The translations under genes and the position numbers were made by a program. Positions 63,504 through 64,000 of a stretch of 64,000 bases of DNA are shown piece after piece (position 1 is the first letter of the stretch; each line of letters opens with the position of its first letter). The stretch is from Rheinheimera hassiensis (GTDB lineage: Bacteria; Pseudomonadota; Gammaproteobacteria; Enterobacterales; Alteromonadaceae). The notes under the pieces are model-generated. The model saw nothing but the letters and a program-made list of their open reading frames with translations, ran no database searches and had not been told where the DNA came from. The stretch is taken from contig NZ_JAKUJZ010000005.1 in NCBI RefSeq assembly GCF_022436675.1, positions 124,001 to 188,000 of the forward strand. Direction: 5' to 3'.

Positions 63504-64000
63504 GTGATCCGGTTATTATTAATTGATGATGATGTAACACTAACCACCTTATTGGCAGAGTACCTGCAAAAAGATGGTTTTCATCTTACCGTTATAAATG
63601 ATGGTATAACCGGATTACGTAGTTGCCAACAGCAACAGTTTGACTTGATTATTCTGGATGTGATGATGCCGCAACTGGATGGCATTTCGGTGTTAAAACA
63701 ACTACGGCATTTCAGCAATGTCCCGGTGATAATGCTAACTGCGCGTGGTGAGGATCTGGACAAAGTGATTGGCCTGGAATTGGGAGCGGATGATTACATT
63801 GCCAAGCCTTGCTTACCGCGGGAGCTTAGTGCCCGAATTAAAGCAATATTGCGCCGCGTACAGCAAAACAACAACCAAACTGAATTGAAGCTAGGCGCTT
63901 TGCACATTAAGCCGGTTAACCGTAGCGTGTCGCTAGACCAACAGATGATTGAATTAACCGGCGCCGAATTCAACATTCTGTACCTACTAACACAGTACGC
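63504..64000 (+). CDS. cpxR: Response regulator CpxR, truncated by the window edge
   Basis: 165 codons visible from a GTG start ([20 protein letters not shown]) with GAGG 5-8 bases upstream. Receiver: acidic IDDD, phospho-Asp 52 in [42 protein letters not shown]. The start of the winged helix follows ([30 protein letters not shown]). Sequence is close to E. coli CpxR ([24 protein letters not shown] in that protein), so the call is by recognition. The kinase gene cpxA is expected beyond the edge. The phased sites at 62037 suggest autoregulation. Confidence 0.9.
   Translation, partial: [165 protein letters not shown]

Overview
The window is chromosomal DNA of a gammaproteobacterium of the Alteromonadales type. 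Gene content and order fit the Rheinheimera / Arsukibacterium / Alishewanella group best, but this is an inference from proteins and synteny, not a database match. Base composition looks close to 50% GC. Coding density is high, with ATGA/TAATG overlaps, many lipoprotein signals and clear rho-independent terminators. I see no insertion sequence, prophage, integrase or CRISPR array.

Layout. (1) 1-14814, all on the minus strand: a tightly packed run of 16 genes for an envelope machine. In transcription order they encode a PD40/CxxCH lipoprotein, an SH3/beta-barrel protein, an outer-membrane barrel, a TlpA thioredoxin, a DUF4266 lipoprotein with a Cys-Gly-Cys tail, DUF3570, several secreted TPR or coiled-coil proteins, ExbB, two unlike ExbD proteins, an AgmX-type TonB-like protein and a truncated secreted protein. 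(2) 14924-16578: recA with a perfect LexA box, and pncC. (3) 16938-20109: a DUF1080 / GMC oxidoreductase / Tat-lipoprotein subunit operon, probably for 3-keto-sugar metabolism, lying between pncC and mutS. (4) 20344-24850: mutS, then a BenE-type transporter and its GntR regulator. (5) 24889-32435, minus strand: the conserved ftsB-ispD-ispF-truD-surE-pcm-DUF368-nlpD-rpoS block. (6) 32547-43665: DUF1569, DUF3192, DUF2310, syd, queF, a small structured transcript, a diguanylate cyclase, ppnN, xni, a second DUF3192 gene, NAD-type isocitrate dehydrogenase and a VF530 protein.

(7) 43702-46702: a purine and deoxyribose salvage operon (deoB-deoD-gpt-deaminase). (8) 46904-49604: a prolyl oligopeptidase and a Phe-Thr-Phe tRNA operon. 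(9) 49764-54183: a BarA-like hybrid kinase and a secreted endonuclease I. (10) 54299-59063: the glyoxylate shunt, aceA and aceB with a LysR regulator between them and a GC-rich dyad repeat. (11) 59303-64000: DUF2726, a YjfB-like motility protein behind a sigma-28 promoter, a PAS chemoreceptor, and a Cpx-type locus with four helically phased CpxR half-sites ahead of a lipoprotein gene and cpxR, which runs off the right edge.

The most interesting parts are the 14.8-kb ExbB/ExbD/AgmX envelope system, especially its second ExbD that lacks the proton-carrying Asp and its DUF4266 tail; the apparently autoregulated Cpx locus; the small structured transcript at 36410-36583; and the sigma-28-driven yjfB-like gene.
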